Source of the DNA: G965247475 sp965247475 | GTDB taxonomy: Bacteria > Chloroflexota > UBA11872 | Length of the DNA: 64,000 nucleotides | Assembly (NCBI GenBank): GCA_965247475.1 | Contig: OZ252016.1 | Location: forward strand, 2,648,100-2,712,099 | Direction: 5' to 3' | In this document: positions 54,227-63,247 of the stretch, piece by piece | Position numbering within the stretch: position 1 is the stretch's first letter | How the letters are laid out: the number at the start of each line of letters is the position of its first letter | Translations under genes and position numbers: made by a program | Notes under the pieces: model-generated | Database searches by the model: none | What the model was told of the DNA's origin: nothing | The model's input: the letters and a program-made list of their open reading frames with translations, nothing else

Positions 54227-55442
54227 CCCAGGTTCCCTCCCGCAGCCCGGCCAGATCGAGCGGGATCTCGATCATGCCCGCCGCCCGCACCATCGTGAAG
54301 ATCAGGTTCGATTTCCCGAACTCCGGCTCGGCCCAGAGCTCGCCCTCGCGCTCGACCAGCCGGGCCTGCACGAAGTCCACCCGTCCGGCCGCCGACGCGA
54401 TGTTCCGGGCCAGACGCGCGCGCGCGCGCGCCACCGGCGGCTCTGTGGTTGCGCCCAGCAGATGCCGGATCGTTGGCGCCACCAGGACGTCGAATATCAC
54501 CAGGGCCGACACCGGGTTGCCGGGAAGCCCGAATACCGGCTTGCCGTCGGCCACGGCCACGATCGTGGGCTTTCCGGGCTTGACCGACACCCCGTGCGCC
54601 AGCACTCCAGGCTCGCCCAGCGCCGAGATCGCCTCGGCCGTCAGGTCGCGGCTGCTCACCGAGCTCCCGGCCGAGATCGCCGTCAGGTCGCACTCGTCGA
54701 AGGCGCGGCGCAACAGCGCGCCCAGCGCGTCGCGATCGTCCGGCGCGATCCCGTAGACCCGCGGCTCCGCGCCGGCCTGCCGGGCCTGCGCGGCCAGCGT
54801 CGTGCTGTTCACGTCGCGCACCTGTCCCGGGACGGGTGTGCCGTCCGCCGGGATCACCTCGTCGCCGGTCGAGACGATTCCCACCCGCGGGCGGTGAGCG
54901 ACCCCGATGCGCGTGACGCCGAGCGCCGCCAGCGCGCCCACATCGTGCGCGCGCAGCCGATGACCGGCGCTCAGCACCGTGTTCCCTTGCCGCACGTCCT
55001 CGCCGGCGTCGACCACGTTCTCCCCGGGCGCCACCGCGCGCGTGACTTCTATCGTGGCGTCGCCCACCTCGTGCGTGAACTCCACCATCACCACCGCATC
55101 CGCGCCGGGGGGCAGCATCCCGCCGGTGTGTATCAGCATGACCTGGCCGGGCGTGAGGCCGTCCGCGGCCTGCGCGCCCATCGGCACTTCGCCCGAAATC
55201 GGCAGGAACGCCGGCAGTCCCTCGGTCGCCCCGAACGTGTCGGACGCCCGCACGGCGTAGCCGTCCATCACCGACCGCCGAAACGCCGGGCTCGACTCGG
55301 GCGCGCGCACGTCCGCGGCCAGCACGCGCCCGACAGCGTCCGGCCCGGCGACCAGCTCGCGGTGCTCAGCCGGCCGCAGATGAGCGAGCAGGCGCTTCAG
55401 CGCGGTCGCCGGCGTCACTACTTCGAAGAGTTCCGTGGTCAC
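54207..55442 (-). CDS. moeA: Molybdopterin molybdotransferase MoeA
   Basis: Inserts molybdate into adenylylated molybdopterin. The GTG at 55442 gives 411 aa. Motifs are SVMDGYAVRASDTFGA, IHTGGMLPPGADAVVMVE, STGDEVIPADG, SAGSSVSSRDLT and GLPGNPVSALVIFD. It is first of a tandem pair with the MoeA-PBP fusion. Confidence 0.92.
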
Positions 55443-55525
55443 GACACGTGCGGCCTTGCCGGATGCCCGGATTCGTGGGCCAATTCTGGACCGCCGCCCC
55501 GACCGAGTCCATGCAGCGTCATCCG

Positions 55526-55531
55526 TATAAT
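55526..55531 (+). promoter_or_regulatory. Perfect -10 box upstream of the 55562 gene
   Basis: TATAAT at 55526-55531 lies 30 nt before the GTG start at 55562, with GAGAG as a weak ribosome binding site. No good -35 is seen at 16-18 nt. Confidence 0.4.
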
Positions 55532-55561
55532 CTCTCTGGTCATCCCTCCGCGAGAGCATTC

Positions 55562-55840
55562 GTGCCCACTAGCACCAACAACGCCGACGCCGACCGCGAG
55601 CACGTCGAGCTCGAGATCGGCACCGCCACGATCGACGCGCGTGTGTGGTCGAGCAAGTCCGGCTGGAGCGCCAGCGTAGACATCGAGGGCCGCGAGATCC
55701 GCGTCATGGGCGCCGCGGACCGGGACGACGCGCTCACGCGCTTGCGGATGTCGATCCTCAGCAGCCCCGACGCGACGTTCAAGCTGGGCGTCAAGAACCG
55801 CCGGTACTGGACGCCCAACCCTTACTGGAAGGGCCGCTAG
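55562..55840 (+). CDS. Hypothetical protein (92 aa)
   Basis: A 92-aa soluble protein with alternating beta-type sequence (HVELEIGTATIDARVWSS, WSASVDIEGREIRVMG) and a basic aromatic C-terminus (KNRRYWTPNPYWKGR). GTG start behind a perfect -10 box. It is divergent from moeA. No family recognised. Confidence 0.6.
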   Translation: MPTSTNNADADREHVELEIGTATIDARVWSSKSGWSASVDIEGREIRVMGAADRDDALTRLRMSILSSPDATFKLGVKNRRYWTPNPYWKGR

Positions 55841-55925
55841 GCGCCGGCGACCCCCTGAGCAGGGACCCTGGCCGCGTCGGTTTGCGTACCGGCCGCACCA
55901 GGCACGCGCGTCCCCGGCCTATTCG

Positions 55926-56432
55926 TTGCGGGCCGAGTTCGTTGTCGTGGGCTCCCCCTCCGGCCGGGACGTCTTCGCCGGAACCTTGGCCAGCGGCGTG
56001 TTCCGCACCACCGGGTTCAATGACGGCTGGGAGCGGAAGATCACCGGAATGACCAGCCTCCGCGTTTGGGATCTCGCCGTCTCCCCGAACTACGTGTCGG
56101 ACGGAACTGTCCTCGCCGCCACCGATGAGGGTCTGTTCGTCTCGACCGACCGCGGCGAGACGTGGGATCTGGTCGCCGGAATCCCGAGCGCTCGGGTAGT
56201 CGCGTTCTCGCCGGCGTTTGCCACGGACGCGACCGCGTTCGCGGCGGACGCCGCGGCCGAACCTACCGTCTACGCGAGCTTCGACGGTCTCCAGACGTGG
56301 TCGCCGCTCGGGAGCGCGTTGCCGCAGGGCGCCGTCCTCGACCTCGCGCCGAGCCCGCTGTACTCGGGCGGTGGCGACGTGTATGCGGGAACCTCGTCAT
56401 CCGACCTCTACCAGTACACGATCGCCGCCTGA
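55926..56432 (+). CDS. BNR/sialidase-like repeat protein (partial propeller)
   Basis: A 168-aa protein with at least two BNR-type units (LAATDEGLFVSTDRGETWDLV, TVYASFDGLQTWSPLG) and FAGTLASGVFRTT. Complete propellers of this kind are far longer, so it is a short or decayed version, or a repeat fragment. The start (TTG 55926) is uncertain, because the frame is open further upstream but without a good start codon. No signal peptide. Confidence 0.6.
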   Translation: MRAEFVVVGSPSGRDVFAGTLASGVFRTTGFNDGWERKITGMTSLRVWDLAVSPNYVSDGTVLAATDEGLFVSTDRGETWDLVAGIPSARVVAFSPAFATDATAFAADAAAEPTVYASFDGLQTWSPLGSALPQGAVLDLAPSPLYSGGGDVYAGTSSSDLYQYTIAA

Positions 56433-56473
56433 CCGACGGCGGATTTGGCCTGAGTTTCCGCTCGTCTGCGTGA

Positions 56474-56500
56474 TTAGCAGTCGTCGAGGTCGACTGCTAG
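56474..56500. promoter_or_regulatory. CIRCE-like inverted repeat upstream of groEL
   Basis: TTAGCAGTC (56474-56482), nine bases, then GACTGCTAG (56492-56500). CIRCE is TTAGCACTC-N9-GAGTGCTAA. The spacing is identical, the seventh base has changed with its partner so pairing is kept, and only the last base breaks symmetry. It is probably an HrcA-type operator. Confidence 0.7.
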
Positions 56501-56506
56501 AAGCTG

Positions 56507-56533
56507 TTGCCCTCAGAAGGGCTGCGCTACAAT
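56507..56533 (+). promoter_or_regulatory. Candidate groEL promoter
   Basis: TTGCCC (56507-56512) and TACAAT (56528-56533, 5 of 6) with a 15-nt spacer, directly after the CIRCE-like element. Predicted leader of about 115 nt to the ATG. Confidence 0.45.
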
Positions 56534-56653
56534 CTCTGCGGAATACGTGTTGCGACGCACGGGCGTTCGAACTCCTGCATAGGGCGTCCCGTGCCGGTTG
56601 TGGAACGCGCGAGATTCGCCCCGGCGCGCGTTGGCCAAGGAGCTTGATCTGCG

Positions 56654-58279
56654 ATGCCGAAGGAACTGCGGTTCGATGAAGATGCTCGCGCGGCGCTGCT
56701 CGACGGCGTCGACGCGGTTGCGGACGCTGTCAAGGTCACGTTGGGCCCGAAGGGGCGGAACGTCGCCCTCGGGCGCAAGTGGTCGGCTCCCATCATCACG
56801 AATGACGGTGTCACCGTCGCCCGCGACGTCGAGCTTGCCGACAATTTCAAGAACATGGGCGCGCAGCTCATCAAGGAAGCTGCCACCAAGACCAACGACG
56901 TAGCCGGCGATGGCACCACAACCGCCACGGTCCTCGCGCACGCCATGATTCACGAAGGGATGCGCGCGAGCGCTGCGGGCATGAACCCGATGATGCTCAA
57001 GCGCGGCATCCAGCGGGCGCTCGCGGCCGCGGACACCGCCATCAGCGAGCAGGGTCGCAAGATTGATGAGCCCAAGCAGATGCAGTGGGTCGCGACGATC
57101 TCATCAGGCGAGGAGGAGATCGGCAGTCAAGTCGCCGAAGCTCTCGAGCGCGTTGGCAGGGACGGCGCCGTCTCCGTTGAGGACGGACGCACCCACACCC
57201 TCGAGCTCGAGTTTGTGGACGGCATGCAGCTCGATCGCGGCTACATCTCGCCGTATCTCGTCACCGACCCGACGTCGATGTCGTGTGAGCTCAACAGCCC
57301 CCTGATCCTCGTCACCGACCAGAAGCTGTCCAACGCCCAGGAGATGCTGCCGCTGCTCGAGAAGATCGTGCAGGCGGGCCGCAAGGATCTGCTGCTCATC
57401 GCCGAGGATGTGGACGGCGACATGCTCGCCACGCTCGTGGTCAACAAGGCGCGCGGCGCGCTCAACGCGTGCGCGATCAAGGCCCCCGCCTACGGAGAGC
57501 GTCGCAGGGCGATCCTCGACGACATCGCGGTGCTCACCAACGCCACGGTCATCTCGAAGGATGTCGGCCGGGACCTCAAGGGGCTCGACATCGGCGTGCT
57601 GGGCACCGCCCGCCGGGTTGTCATCCGAAAGGACGACACCACCATCGTGGAGGGCGCCGGGTCAAGGCCCGACATCGCCAAGCGCGTGGCCCAGATCCGG
57701 GCGCAGATCGAGTCCACCGACTCCGACTATGACATCGAGAAGCTGGAGGAACGGGCCGCCAAGCTCTCGGGCGGCGTCGGCCTTCTGAAGGTTGGGGCGG
57801 CGACCGAGGTCGAGCTCAAGGAGCGGAAGCATCGGGTGGAGGACGCACTGTCTGCCACCAAGGCGGCCGTGGACGAGGGCATCGTGGCCGGAGGCGGCAC
57901 CGTCTTCATCCGAGCGATCGCCGCGGTCGAGCGGGATACCGCGGATCTGATGGGTGACGAGGCCGTCGGCGCGCGCGTCGTACGCGAGGCGCTGCGCGTG
58001 CCGCTGCGCCAGATCGCCCAAAACGCCGGCGAGATTGGCGACGTGGTGGTCGAGCGGGTCATCGGCGCGGAGGGCACGTTGGGATACAACGTTGTTTCCG
58101 GCAAGATCGAGGACCTGACGGCCGCCGGTGTCGTCGATCCGGTCAAGGTCGTGCGTGCCGGTCTGCAGAACGCCGGCAGCGTGGCCATGATGGTGCTCTC
58201 GACCGAGGCGCTCGTGGCCGATCTGCCCGGGAAGAAGCCGATGGGCGGGCCAATGCCCACGCCGCCGCCAGACTTCTAG
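56654..58279 (+). CDS. groEL: Chaperonin GroEL
   Basis: A 60-kDa chaperonin of 541 aa with KVTLGPKGRNV, NDGVTVARDVEL, the ATP-binding DVAGDGTTTATVLA and the rest of the group I pattern (GSRPDIAKRVAQIRAQIE, AKLSGGVGLLKVGAATEVELKERK). The usual GGM-repeat tail is replaced by GGPMPTPPPDF. groES is not upstream, where it is usually found. Start fixed by AAGGAG 11 nt before ATG. Controlled probably by the CIRCE-like element. Confidence 0.96.
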   Translation: MPKELRFDEDARAALLDGVDAVADAVKVTLGPKGRNVALGRKWSAPIITNDGVTVARDVELADNFKNMGAQLIKEAATKTNDVAGDGTTTATVLAHAMIHEGMRASAAGMNPMMLKRGIQRALAAADTAISEQGRKIDEPKQMQWVATISSGEEEIGSQVAEALERVGRDGAVSVEDGRTHTLELEFVDGMQLDRGYISPYLVTDPTSMSCELNSPLILVTDQKLSNAQEMLPLLEKIVQAGRKDLLLIAEDVDGDMLATLVVNKARGALNACAIKAPAYGERRRAILDDIAVLTNATVISKDVGRDLKGLDIGVLGTARRVVIRKDDTTIVEGAGSRPDIAKRVAQIRAQIESTDSDYDIEKLEERAAKLSGGVGLLKVGAATEVELKERKHRVEDALSATKAAVDEGIVAGGGTVFIRAIAAVERDTADLMGDEAVGARVVREALRVPLRQIAQNAGEIGDVVVERVIGAEGTLGYNVVSGKIEDLTAAGVVDPVKVVRAGLQNAGSVAMMVLSTEALVADLPGKKPMGGPMPTPPPDF

Positions 58280-58296
58280 GCGTCGGCGCTAGGCTC

Positions 58297-58346
58297 GGCC
58301 GTCGCACGGCGGCCGGGAGTCACGACCCTGGGTCGGCGCGTGCGCC
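58297..58346. terminator. Hairpins between convergent groEL and rpoD
   Basis: Two short GC stems, GCCGT/ACGGC at 58297-58309 and CGGCG/CGCCG at 58333-58346, lie in the 76-bp spacer. There is no T-run. They might act as a weak bidirectional terminator. Confidence 0.3.
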
Positions 58347-58355
58347 GTCGGCCCG

Positions 58356-59561
58356 TTAGAGAAAGTCTTTGAGCTGCCGCGCCAGCCGCGGGTGCCGGAG
58401 CTTGCGCAGCGCCTGCGACTCGATCTGCCGGATCCGCTCGCGAGTGAGCCCGAACTCCTGCCCGACCTGGTCAAGCGTTCGCGGCGTGTCGTCATCGAGC
58501 CCGTAGCGTAGACGCAGGATCTTCTGCTCGCGCGGATCGAGCTTCTCCAAGACATCCTCCAGCTGCTCGGTGAGCATCTGCCGCGTGGCCGCGTCGACGG
58601 GCGCCTCGGCGTCATTGTCCGGAATCAGGTGGCCGATTTCCGTGTCGCCGTCCTCGCCGATCGGTGTCTCCAGCGAGATCGGCAATCGCGCGGCCTGCTT
58701 GAGCTCGCCGATCTGCTCCTCGGTCATCTCCATCTCTTTGGCGATCTCGTCGTCGGTCGGCTCCCGCCCCAGGCGGAGCTGCAGGTCGCGCTGCACGCGA
58801 TAGGACTTGGTGAGCTTCTCGTGCACGTGGACCGGCAGCCGGATGGTGCGGCTCTGCTCGGCGATCGCGCGCGTCACGGCTTGACGGATCCACCAGGTGG
58901 CATACGTGCTGAACTTGTACCCCCGGCGCCAATCGAATTTCTCCGCGGCGCGCATCAGGCCGGCATTGCCCTCCTGAATCAGGTCCAGCAGTGGGATGCC
59001 GTGGCCGGTGTACTTCTTCGCCACGCTGACCACCAGCCGCAGGTTCGCGGTGATCAGATGCTCACGTGCCGCTTCGTCGCCGCGCTCGATCCGCTGCGCC
59101 AGCTCCACTTCCTTCTTGGCTGTCAACAACGGGATGCGGCCGATCTCGTTCAGATAGCTCCGAACGGTGTCCTGGCTGGCGGACTCGAGCTCGTACGCGT
59201 CCTCGCGTGGAGTCCGTCTCGTCGTCGTGAGCGCGCCGTCGTTCTCGGAGCCTTCCTCCGGGCGCTCCTCCCGGAGCTCGATCTCTTCCTCGGCGAGCCG
59301 CTGGCGGAACCATCCCACGATGTCCGCCGTGACATGCGTCTCGTCCGGCAGCACTCGCGCCAATACGTCCTGGTAGAGGAAGCCCGGATCGGCGCCGAGC
59401 GCTACCAGCTCAGCGAGGGCGTTCTCGAGTGTCTCCTCGTTGAGAACGGGTGATATGTCGAGCGTCACCACGCTCCCGTTACCCTCGCTCGCAGCCGTTT
59501 GGGACGGCGCCTTGGTGGCCACTTCTCGCGTCTTTGAACCGGTCGTTGTCGTCATACCCAC
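58356..59561 (-). CDS. rpoD: RNA polymerase primary sigma factor RpoD
   Basis: A 401-aa sigma-70 factor: region 1.2 (DTVRSYLNEIGRIPLL), region 2 (ANLRLVVSVAKKYTGHGIPLLDLIQEGNAGLMRAAEKFDWRRGYKFSTYATWWIRQA with 2.3/2.4), region 3, and region 4 helix-turn-helix (TLDQVGQEFGLTRERIRQIESQALRKLRHP). The N-terminal ~120 residues are acidic and form a short region 1.1. Conserved promoter-contacting residues predict TTGACA/TATAAT-type promoters, as found before marR. Confidence 0.95.
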   Translation of the reverse strand: MGMTTTTGSKTREVATKAPSQTAASEGNGSVVTLDISPVLNEETLENALAELVALGADPGFLYQDVLARVLPDETHVTADIVGWFRQRLAEEEIELREERPEEGSENDGALTTTRRTPREDAYELESASQDTVRSYLNEIGRIPLLTAKKEVELAQRIERGDEAAREHLITANLRLVVSVAKKYTGHGIPLLDLIQEGNAGLMRAAEKFDWRRGYKFSTYATWWIRQAVTRAIAEQSRTIRLPVHVHEKLTKSYRVQRDLQLRLGREPTDDEIAKEMEMTEEQIGELKQAARLPISLETPIGEDGDTEIGHLIPDNDAEAPVDAATRQMLTEQLEDVLEKLDPREQKILRLRYGLDDDTPRTLDQVGQEFGLTRERIRQIESQALRKLRHPRLARQLKDFL

Positions 59562-59831
59562 ACGCGGCGAACGGCGCCGCGCCCCCTCCTGCGCTGGCTA
59601 GGCACGCCGCGCCAGCCACAGGGGAATACGCTGAGCTGTTCGTCCGACCGCGCCAACGGCCATTTGGAGGCGGGCTGTGGCCGCATCAACGGGTATGCCG
59701 CTATGTCGCCGGATGCGCGGGTCGTCCGTACCGTTGCCGGGCCACGCGCCAACCGCGTCTGCCCGGTCATCTGATTATAGGCAGCAAGGAAACTGAGGGC
59801 TACATGCATTCGGGCGTTTGCCGCGCGGATA

Positions 59832-60377
59832 GTGGGCGCCGGCCGGCCGATTGCGATGCGCGGGCGCACTTCTTACGCTAGGCCGCCGCAAACGAACCCC
59901 CGTCGAGGAGCCCTCAGCATCTATCGATTCCATGCGCGGCGTCCGCGCCTCAGCACCGGTCGAGCTGCGCTGGTCCTTGTCATGCTCGCGAGTGTGGTGC
60001 TCGCAGCCTGCGGGAATACCGGCGTCTCGATCGTCGCTGAGAACCCGACGCCCGATCCCATTACCGGCCCGTCGACGCTCTGCGAGGCGCCAACGTGTCA
60101 AGTCATCGAGGTTGAGATGGGCGATTTCACCTTCGTTCCGTCGCGGATACTCGTCGCGTCGCCCCGGGTTCGCTTCGTTCTCACCAACACCGGCGCATTC
60201 ACGCACGCGTTTCAGGTCGAGAGCGCCGGTTCGGATGGCCGGTCGGTCAAGATCGGGCCGGGTCAGACGGGCTTTCTCACTGTCGAGCTGACGCCGGGCG
60301 AGCATCCCGCCGTGTGTCCGATCCCCGGCCACGCCGTTCGCGGACAGCGCGCCACGATCACGGTCGACTCCGGCTAG
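59832..60377 (+). CDS. Cupredoxin lipoprotein
   Basis: An exported copper-protein candidate. A lipobox (LASVVLAAC) follows a basic and hydrophobic N-terminus, then a plastocyanin-like domain (VEMGDFTFVPSRI, TNTGAFTHAFQVE, ELTPGEHPAVCPIPGHAVRGQ). Ligands His (THAF), Cys (VCPIPGH) and His (PGH) are clear. The usual axial Met is replaced by Gln. The start is uncertain (GTG 59832 or ATG 59856), and the signal sequence is longer than usual with either. It precedes the cytochrome oxidase cluster and could carry electrons or copper to it. Confidence 0.75.
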   Translation: MGAGRPIAMRGRTSYARPPQTNPRRGALSIYRFHARRPRLSTGRAALVLVMLASVVLAACGNTGVSIVAENPTPDPITGPSTLCEAPTCQVIEVEMGDFTFVPSRILVASPRVRFVLTNTGAFTHAFQVESAGSDGRSVKIGPGQTGFLTVELTPGEHPAVCPIPGHAVRGQRATITVDSG

Positions 60378-60388
60378 ACCGGGCCGGT

Positions 60389-61333
60389 CTAGGTTCCGGG
60401 AGCTTCCGCCGCGCGCCGGTCCCGCCCGCCGTGGAGCTGTAGCGCCACAGCCGTACCCACCGCCGCGATCCACATTGACTGGGCCAGGAACGAGTGAATC
60501 GCCGTCACCACTTCAGGGACGCCCATGATCGCGTTCAGCGCCCCCACCGTCACCACCGCCACGGTCGCTACCACCGTGGCGACGGCGAAGCGGCACGCGA
60601 GCGGGTATCGCAGCCGTTCGCGCCACAAGGCCAGGGTGAGGTGAAGGATTGCGTACGCGACCGCGGCCGCGACGAGCCGATGGACCATGTGGACGGTCTG
60701 CAACTCGCGCCCTTCGCCCAACGGCAGCACCTCGCCGTTGCACAGCGGCCATTCCGGGCACACGCCGCCGGCGAACGAGCTGGAGGTGAAGCCTCCCAGC
60801 GCGATCAGGGCCAGGGTGCTCGCGGCGGTTGCGACGCTCATCCGGAGGAGCCGGGGCGCCGCCGGCGACGCCCGTGCCCTCGGCGCTGTCGCAAAGACGG
60901 CGATGCCCGTCAGCGCCCCGATCAGCAGACTGGCCGCCGCGAGGTGCAGGGTCACCACCCAAGCCGGGAGCTCGGCCAGCACGGCCGCCGCTCCCAGGAG
61001 CACTTGCACGCCGAGCAGCGGAACGATCGCGAGCCCCGTCCACCACGCGGCCGAGCCGCGGCGTCCCACCGCCATTGCGCCCCACGCGCCGATCAGGATC
61101 GCGATTCCGCCGATTCCCGCGATCAGACGATGCAGATACTCGATCAGCGCCTTCGTGTCGTCCGGCGGCGGGATGGGCGCGCTGTGGCACAGCGGCCAGT
61201 CGGGGCAGCCCAGGCCCGAACCGGTGGCGCGCACGATCGCGCCCTGCGTGGCGAGCACGGTGGCGAACGCCAGCGCCACGATGGCGATTGCTCGAACCCG
61301 GCCGGGCCGGTCCAGACCCAGTCGCTGGCTCAC
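60389..61333 (-). CDS. ctaA: Heme A synthase (COX15/CtaA)
   Basis: Converts heme O to heme A for the terminal oxidase. The 314-aa protein has eight predicted membrane helices and heme-ligand histidines in EYLHRLIAG, LHLAAASLL, VHMVHRLVAA and IHSFLAQS. Two cysteine pairs near external loops (GCPDWPLC, VCPEWPLC) match the type with redox cysteines. First gene from the left of the minus-strand oxidase cluster. Confidence 0.93.
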   Translation of the reverse strand: MSQRLGLDRPGRVRAIAIVALAFATVLATQGAIVRATGSGLGCPDWPLCHSAPIPPPDDTKALIEYLHRLIAGIGGIAILIGAWGAMAVGRRGSAAWWTGLAIVPLLGVQVLLGAAAVLAELPAWVVTLHLAAASLLIGALTGIAVFATAPRARASPAAPRLLRMSVATAASTLALIALGGFTSSSFAGGVCPEWPLCNGEVLPLGEGRELQTVHMVHRLVAAAVAYAILHLTLALWRERLRYPLACRFAVATVVATVAVVTVGALNAIMGVPEVVTAIHSFLAQSMWIAAVGTAVALQLHGGRDRRAAEAPGT

Positions 61334-61373
61334 GGGAGTTCCGCCCGCGGCCTCGGCGAACCGCGCCAGCGGC

Positions 61374-62171
61374 TTACTGCCGCACCTCGCCGGGCGTCGG
61401 AAGGCGGTCCGGCACCCGGTTCATCCAGGTGAAGAAGTACACCGTCAGCACCGCCCAGAAGATCACCAGGCTGCCCAGCTTCATGATCAGCCCCCCGATC
61501 CGCTGATCCCGCATCGGATCGATGCCGGTGGTCGACGCGGCCAGCACGTAGCTCGGATAGATGGGTTCGGACCCGAATATGAGCAGCGCGCTGAAGAGCG
61601 CCCCCGGCATCATCAGAAGGAACAGATACAGCAATTGCATGGGCCGGCGTGCCTGCGGCACCGACCAGCTCGGGCTGAAGACCGGCCACCACATCACCAC
61701 CGAGCCGGCCGCGATCGAAAGGTGCTCAAAGTCGTGGACCGCACGCTCACGCAGCGCCAGCTCATAGAGGGGCGGCATGTGCCAGATCCAGAACACGCCC
61801 GATCCCACCACCAGCGCGACGGGCAATCTGGTCAACCAGCGGGCGGCCACGCGCAGCGACCGAACCTTGAACACCGGCTCCACCAGCCATTCCGGCAGAC
61901 CCACAATCAACGACGGCGCGGCCACCAGGGCGATCAGCGTGTGCTGCACCATGTGCACGCTGAAGAGCTCGTCCGCGAAACGCTCGATCGGCGGGTGCAG
62001 CGCGATGAACACGCTGAGCGCGCCGACGAAGAAAGCAGCGATCCGCCAGCCGGGCGGACGCGCGGGCCGGTCGGGATTCAGCGGGCTGACCGCGTATGCG
62101 TAGGCGCCGACGAGCACCAGCATGCCAACCGTCACTTCCGGGATCAGATAGAAGCCGGGCTCCGGTGTCAC
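61374..62171 (-). CDS. ctaG: Cytochrome c oxidase assembly factor CtaG (caa3 type)
   Basis: A 265-aa membrane protein of the CtaG_Bacillus (caa3) family: HMVQHTLIALVAAPSLIVGLP, IWHMPPLYELAL, FEHLSIAAGSVVMWWPVFSP, and a C-terminal helix FWAVLTVYFFTW. It is required for copper loading or assembly of caa3 oxidase. Seven helices predicted. It lies 40 nt after ctaA in reading order before it. Confidence 0.88.
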   Translation of the reverse strand: MTPEPGFYLIPEVTVGMLVLVGAYAYAVSPLNPDRPARPPGWRIAAFFVGALSVFIALHPPIERFADELFSVHMVQHTLIALVAAPSLIVGLPEWLVEPVFKVRSLRVAARWLTRLPVALVVGSGVFWIWHMPPLYELALRERAVHDFEHLSIAAGSVVMWWPVFSPSWSVPQARRPMQLLYLFLLMMPGALFSALLIFGSEPIYPSYVLAASTTGIDPMRDQRIGGLIMKLGSLVIFWAVLTVYFFTWMNRVPDRLPTPGEVRQ

Positions 62172-62271
62172 GTCGCGACCGCCCGTTTGTCGTCGATCAC
62201 GAGGGAGCGTCGCTTGTCGCGGCGGGGCGCCTCAGGCATCGGTCCTGCCCCCGAGAGTTCGAAGCGTTGAC

Positions 62272-62634
62272 CTAGGTCAGCCCCGACAGGGTCCAAAAGA
62301 GAAACAGAATGATCACGATCGTGCTGGCGATCACGAACGGCGAGAGAAACAACGCCGTGAACAGGCGATTGTCCTGCCGCAGGTGCATGTAGTACATCAC
62401 CACCCCCGCGCCCTTCACGAACGACAGCACCAGCAGCGCGGCGACCGCCCCGGGCCGGGTCAACGCCTGCAGGATCTCCGGGCGGCTCGGGATCACGATC
62501 TCGACGATCGTGATGACCGTGAGGATAACCGCAACTACCAGGTAGCCGACGTAAGAGTGCCGCTCCCCGTGCTCGCCGCTCGCGCCGGGCTCATGGGCCC
62601 TCGGCGCCTCGGGGGCGTGCGCTTGCCCGCTCAC
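62272..62634 (-). CDS. ctaF: Cytochrome c oxidase subunit IV
   Basis: A 120-aa small oxidase subunit with a charged, histidine-rich N-terminus and three predicted helices (VGYLVVAVILTVITIVEI, AVAALLVLSFVKGAGVVMYYMHL, IASTIVIILFLFWTL). Located 10 nt after subunit III, which supports the assignment. Confidence 0.85.
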   Translation of the reverse strand: MSGQAHAPEAPRAHEPGASGEHGERHSYVGYLVVAVILTVITIVEIVIPSRPEILQALTRPGAVAALLVLSFVKGAGVVMYYMHLRQDNRLFTALFLSPFVIASTIVIILFLFWTLSGLT

Positions 62635-62644
62635 GATCGCTCGC

Positions 62645-63247
62645 TCATATCAGGTAGATCAGCGTGAAGATCGCCACCCACACCAGATCGACAAAGTGCC
62701 AGTACAGCCCCGCCATCTCGATGCCCCACGTCTGATCGGGCGTCTGGTAGCGGCCGCGGAACGAGTAGACGATCGCCGCCAGCAGCCACAGCACGCCGAT
62801 CGCCACGTGGGCGCCGTGGAACCCCACCAGCATGAAGAACGAGGCCCCAAAGAGGTTGGTCGAAGGCGTGAGCCCATCGTTCACGAAGGTGCTGAACTCG
62901 AACACCTGACCACCCAGGAAGATCAGCCCGAGGACCGCCACCACCACCAGCCAGAAGCGTCCCCACCACAGGCTCCGGTTCCGGAAGGCCGCCAGCGCCA
63001 GCACCATCGCCAGGCTGCTGGTGAGCAGCACGAACGTCGTGATCGACGTCAGGAACAGATCCAGAATGCCCTGTCCGTAGTGCGCCGGATCGAGCTCCAG
63101 CGTGTTCTGCTTGTTGATCAGCATGACCAGGATCAAGCTGCCGAAGAACATCGTCTCGGAGCCCAGAAACGCCCACATCGCCAGCTTGCGCGAGTCGAGC
63201 CCGGTCGATGAGTGGTGCTCTTCGTGCACCTCGGCGTGGACGCTCAT
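62645..63247 (-). CDS. ctaE: Cytochrome c oxidase subunit III
   Basis: A 200-aa protein with five predicted helices and the subunit III pattern: KLAMWAFLGSETMFFGSL, LLVGFHGAHVAIGVLWL and the C-terminal YWHFVDLVWVAIFTLIYLI. Five helices, not seven, is typical of the bacterial short form. Its ATG overlaps the subunit I stop (ATGA). Confidence 0.93.
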   Translation of the reverse strand: MSVHAEVHEEHHSSTGLDSRKLAMWAFLGSETMFFGSLILVMLINKQNTLELDPAHYGQGILDLFLTSITTFVLLTSSLAMVLALAAFRNRSLWWGRFWLVVVAVLGLIFLGGQVFEFSTFVNDGLTPSTNLFGASFFMLVGFHGAHVAIGVLWLLAAIVYSFRGRYQTPDQTWGIEMAGLYWHFVDLVWVAIFTLIYLI

